A stretch of 7,229 bases of DNA from JAZSQT01 sp045538075 (GTDB taxonomy: Bacteria > Chrysiogenota > Deferribacteres > Deferribacterales > Mucispirillaceae): assembly GCA_045538075.1 (NCBI GenBank), contig JAZSQT010000013.1:1-7229 (forward strand). Reading direction: 5' to 3'. The position numbers were made by a program, and so were the translations under genes. Below the pieces are notes generated by a model. That model ran no database searches, was not told the origin of the DNA, and saw only the letters and a list, made by a program, of their open reading frames with translations. Shown piece by piece: positions 7,099 to 7,229 of the stretch (within the stretch, counting starts at the first letter, position 1; each line of letters starts with the position of its first letter).

Positions 7099-7229
7099 TT
7101 ATTCATCTCCTATGATTGCATATTCTATTACTATTTTATCTATGATAATATCTTCGCCTATTGCAGTTACTGTAGGTTGCAAGATTTTTGTTGTTGCTAT
7201 TTGGTTTGTTTTTTGTTTTGTTGTATTAG
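7099..7229 (-). CDS. Unidentified virion gene, C-terminal 42 codons (5' end beyond window)
   Basis: One minus-strand frame is open from the right edge to a TAA at 7101-7099, two bases before the next ATG. The other two minus-strand frames are stopped within this stretch. The visible peptide starts with a Thr/Gln/Lys-rich part (NTTKQKTNQIATTKILQPTV) and ends in alternating hydrophobic residues (EDIIIDKIVIEYAIIGDE), which suggests a C-terminal beta strand pair. The tight junction and the ribosome-binding site of the next gene inside its last codons support it as a real operon member. By T7 order it could be a tail tube, nozzle or small virion assembly gene, but 42 residues are too few to tell. 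Confidence 0.65.
   Translation of the reverse strand, partial: NTTKQKTNQIATTKILQPTVTAIGEDIIIDKIVIEYAIIGDE
7107..7111 (-). promoter_or_regulatory. Ribosome-binding site of the 124-residue gene
   Basis: AGGAG is ten bases before the ATG at 7096 and lies in the last codons of the preceding gene, so the two genes are probably translationally coupled. Confidence 0.6.

Noticed and set aside
7080..7106. ATG directly after the AGGAG at 7111-7107
   Set aside because: It is out of frame with the 124-residue gene, is too close to the ribosome-binding site, and reaches a stop after eight codons.

Overview
The window is a compact block of virion genes from an AT-rich tailed bacteriophage or prophage. 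Every gene is on the minus strand, so transcription runs from the right edge to the left. Adjacent genes are separated by only 2 to 13 bases, with ribosome-binding sites lying in or against the end of the gene before. No promoter, terminator, RNA gene, insertion sequence, CRISPR array or integrase was found. This looks like the middle of one long late operon.

In transcription order the genes are: (1) the last 42 codons of an unidentified gene (7229-7099); (2) a 124-residue protein with amphipathic, glycine/alanine-rich character (7096-6722); (3) a 407-residue protein with an N-terminal charged helix and no recognisable enzyme motif (6708-5485); (4) a 1593-residue giant protein with several glycine-rich hydrophobic segments and a C-terminal module resembling phage 'large polyvalent protein' domains (5473-692); (5) the first 229 codons of a coiled-coil tail-fibre-like protein that runs off the left edge (689-1).

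The order small, medium and giant internal protein followed by a fibre matches T7 genes 14, 15, 16 and 17. In T7, gp14, gp15 and gp16 leave the capsid and form a channel across the cell envelope for genome entry, and gp17 is the receptor-binding fibre. The best reading is therefore a podovirus-like ejection-protein cassette plus tail fibre. The match rests on gene order, sizes and sequence character, not on a homology search. Such ejection channels are best known from phages of Gram-negative hosts. The low GC content and A/T-ending codons fit a low-GC host, but the host cannot be named from this window.

The most unusual element is the 1593-residue protein. It is longer than T7 gp16 (about 1318 residues). 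I see no lytic transglycosylase motif in its N-terminal part. It combines membrane-active-looking segments, a long Asn/Asp-rich linker, a small domain resembling one seen in polyvalent mobile-element proteins, a repeated Tyr-Gly-Tyr-Asp motif, and a conserved-looking C-terminal module.
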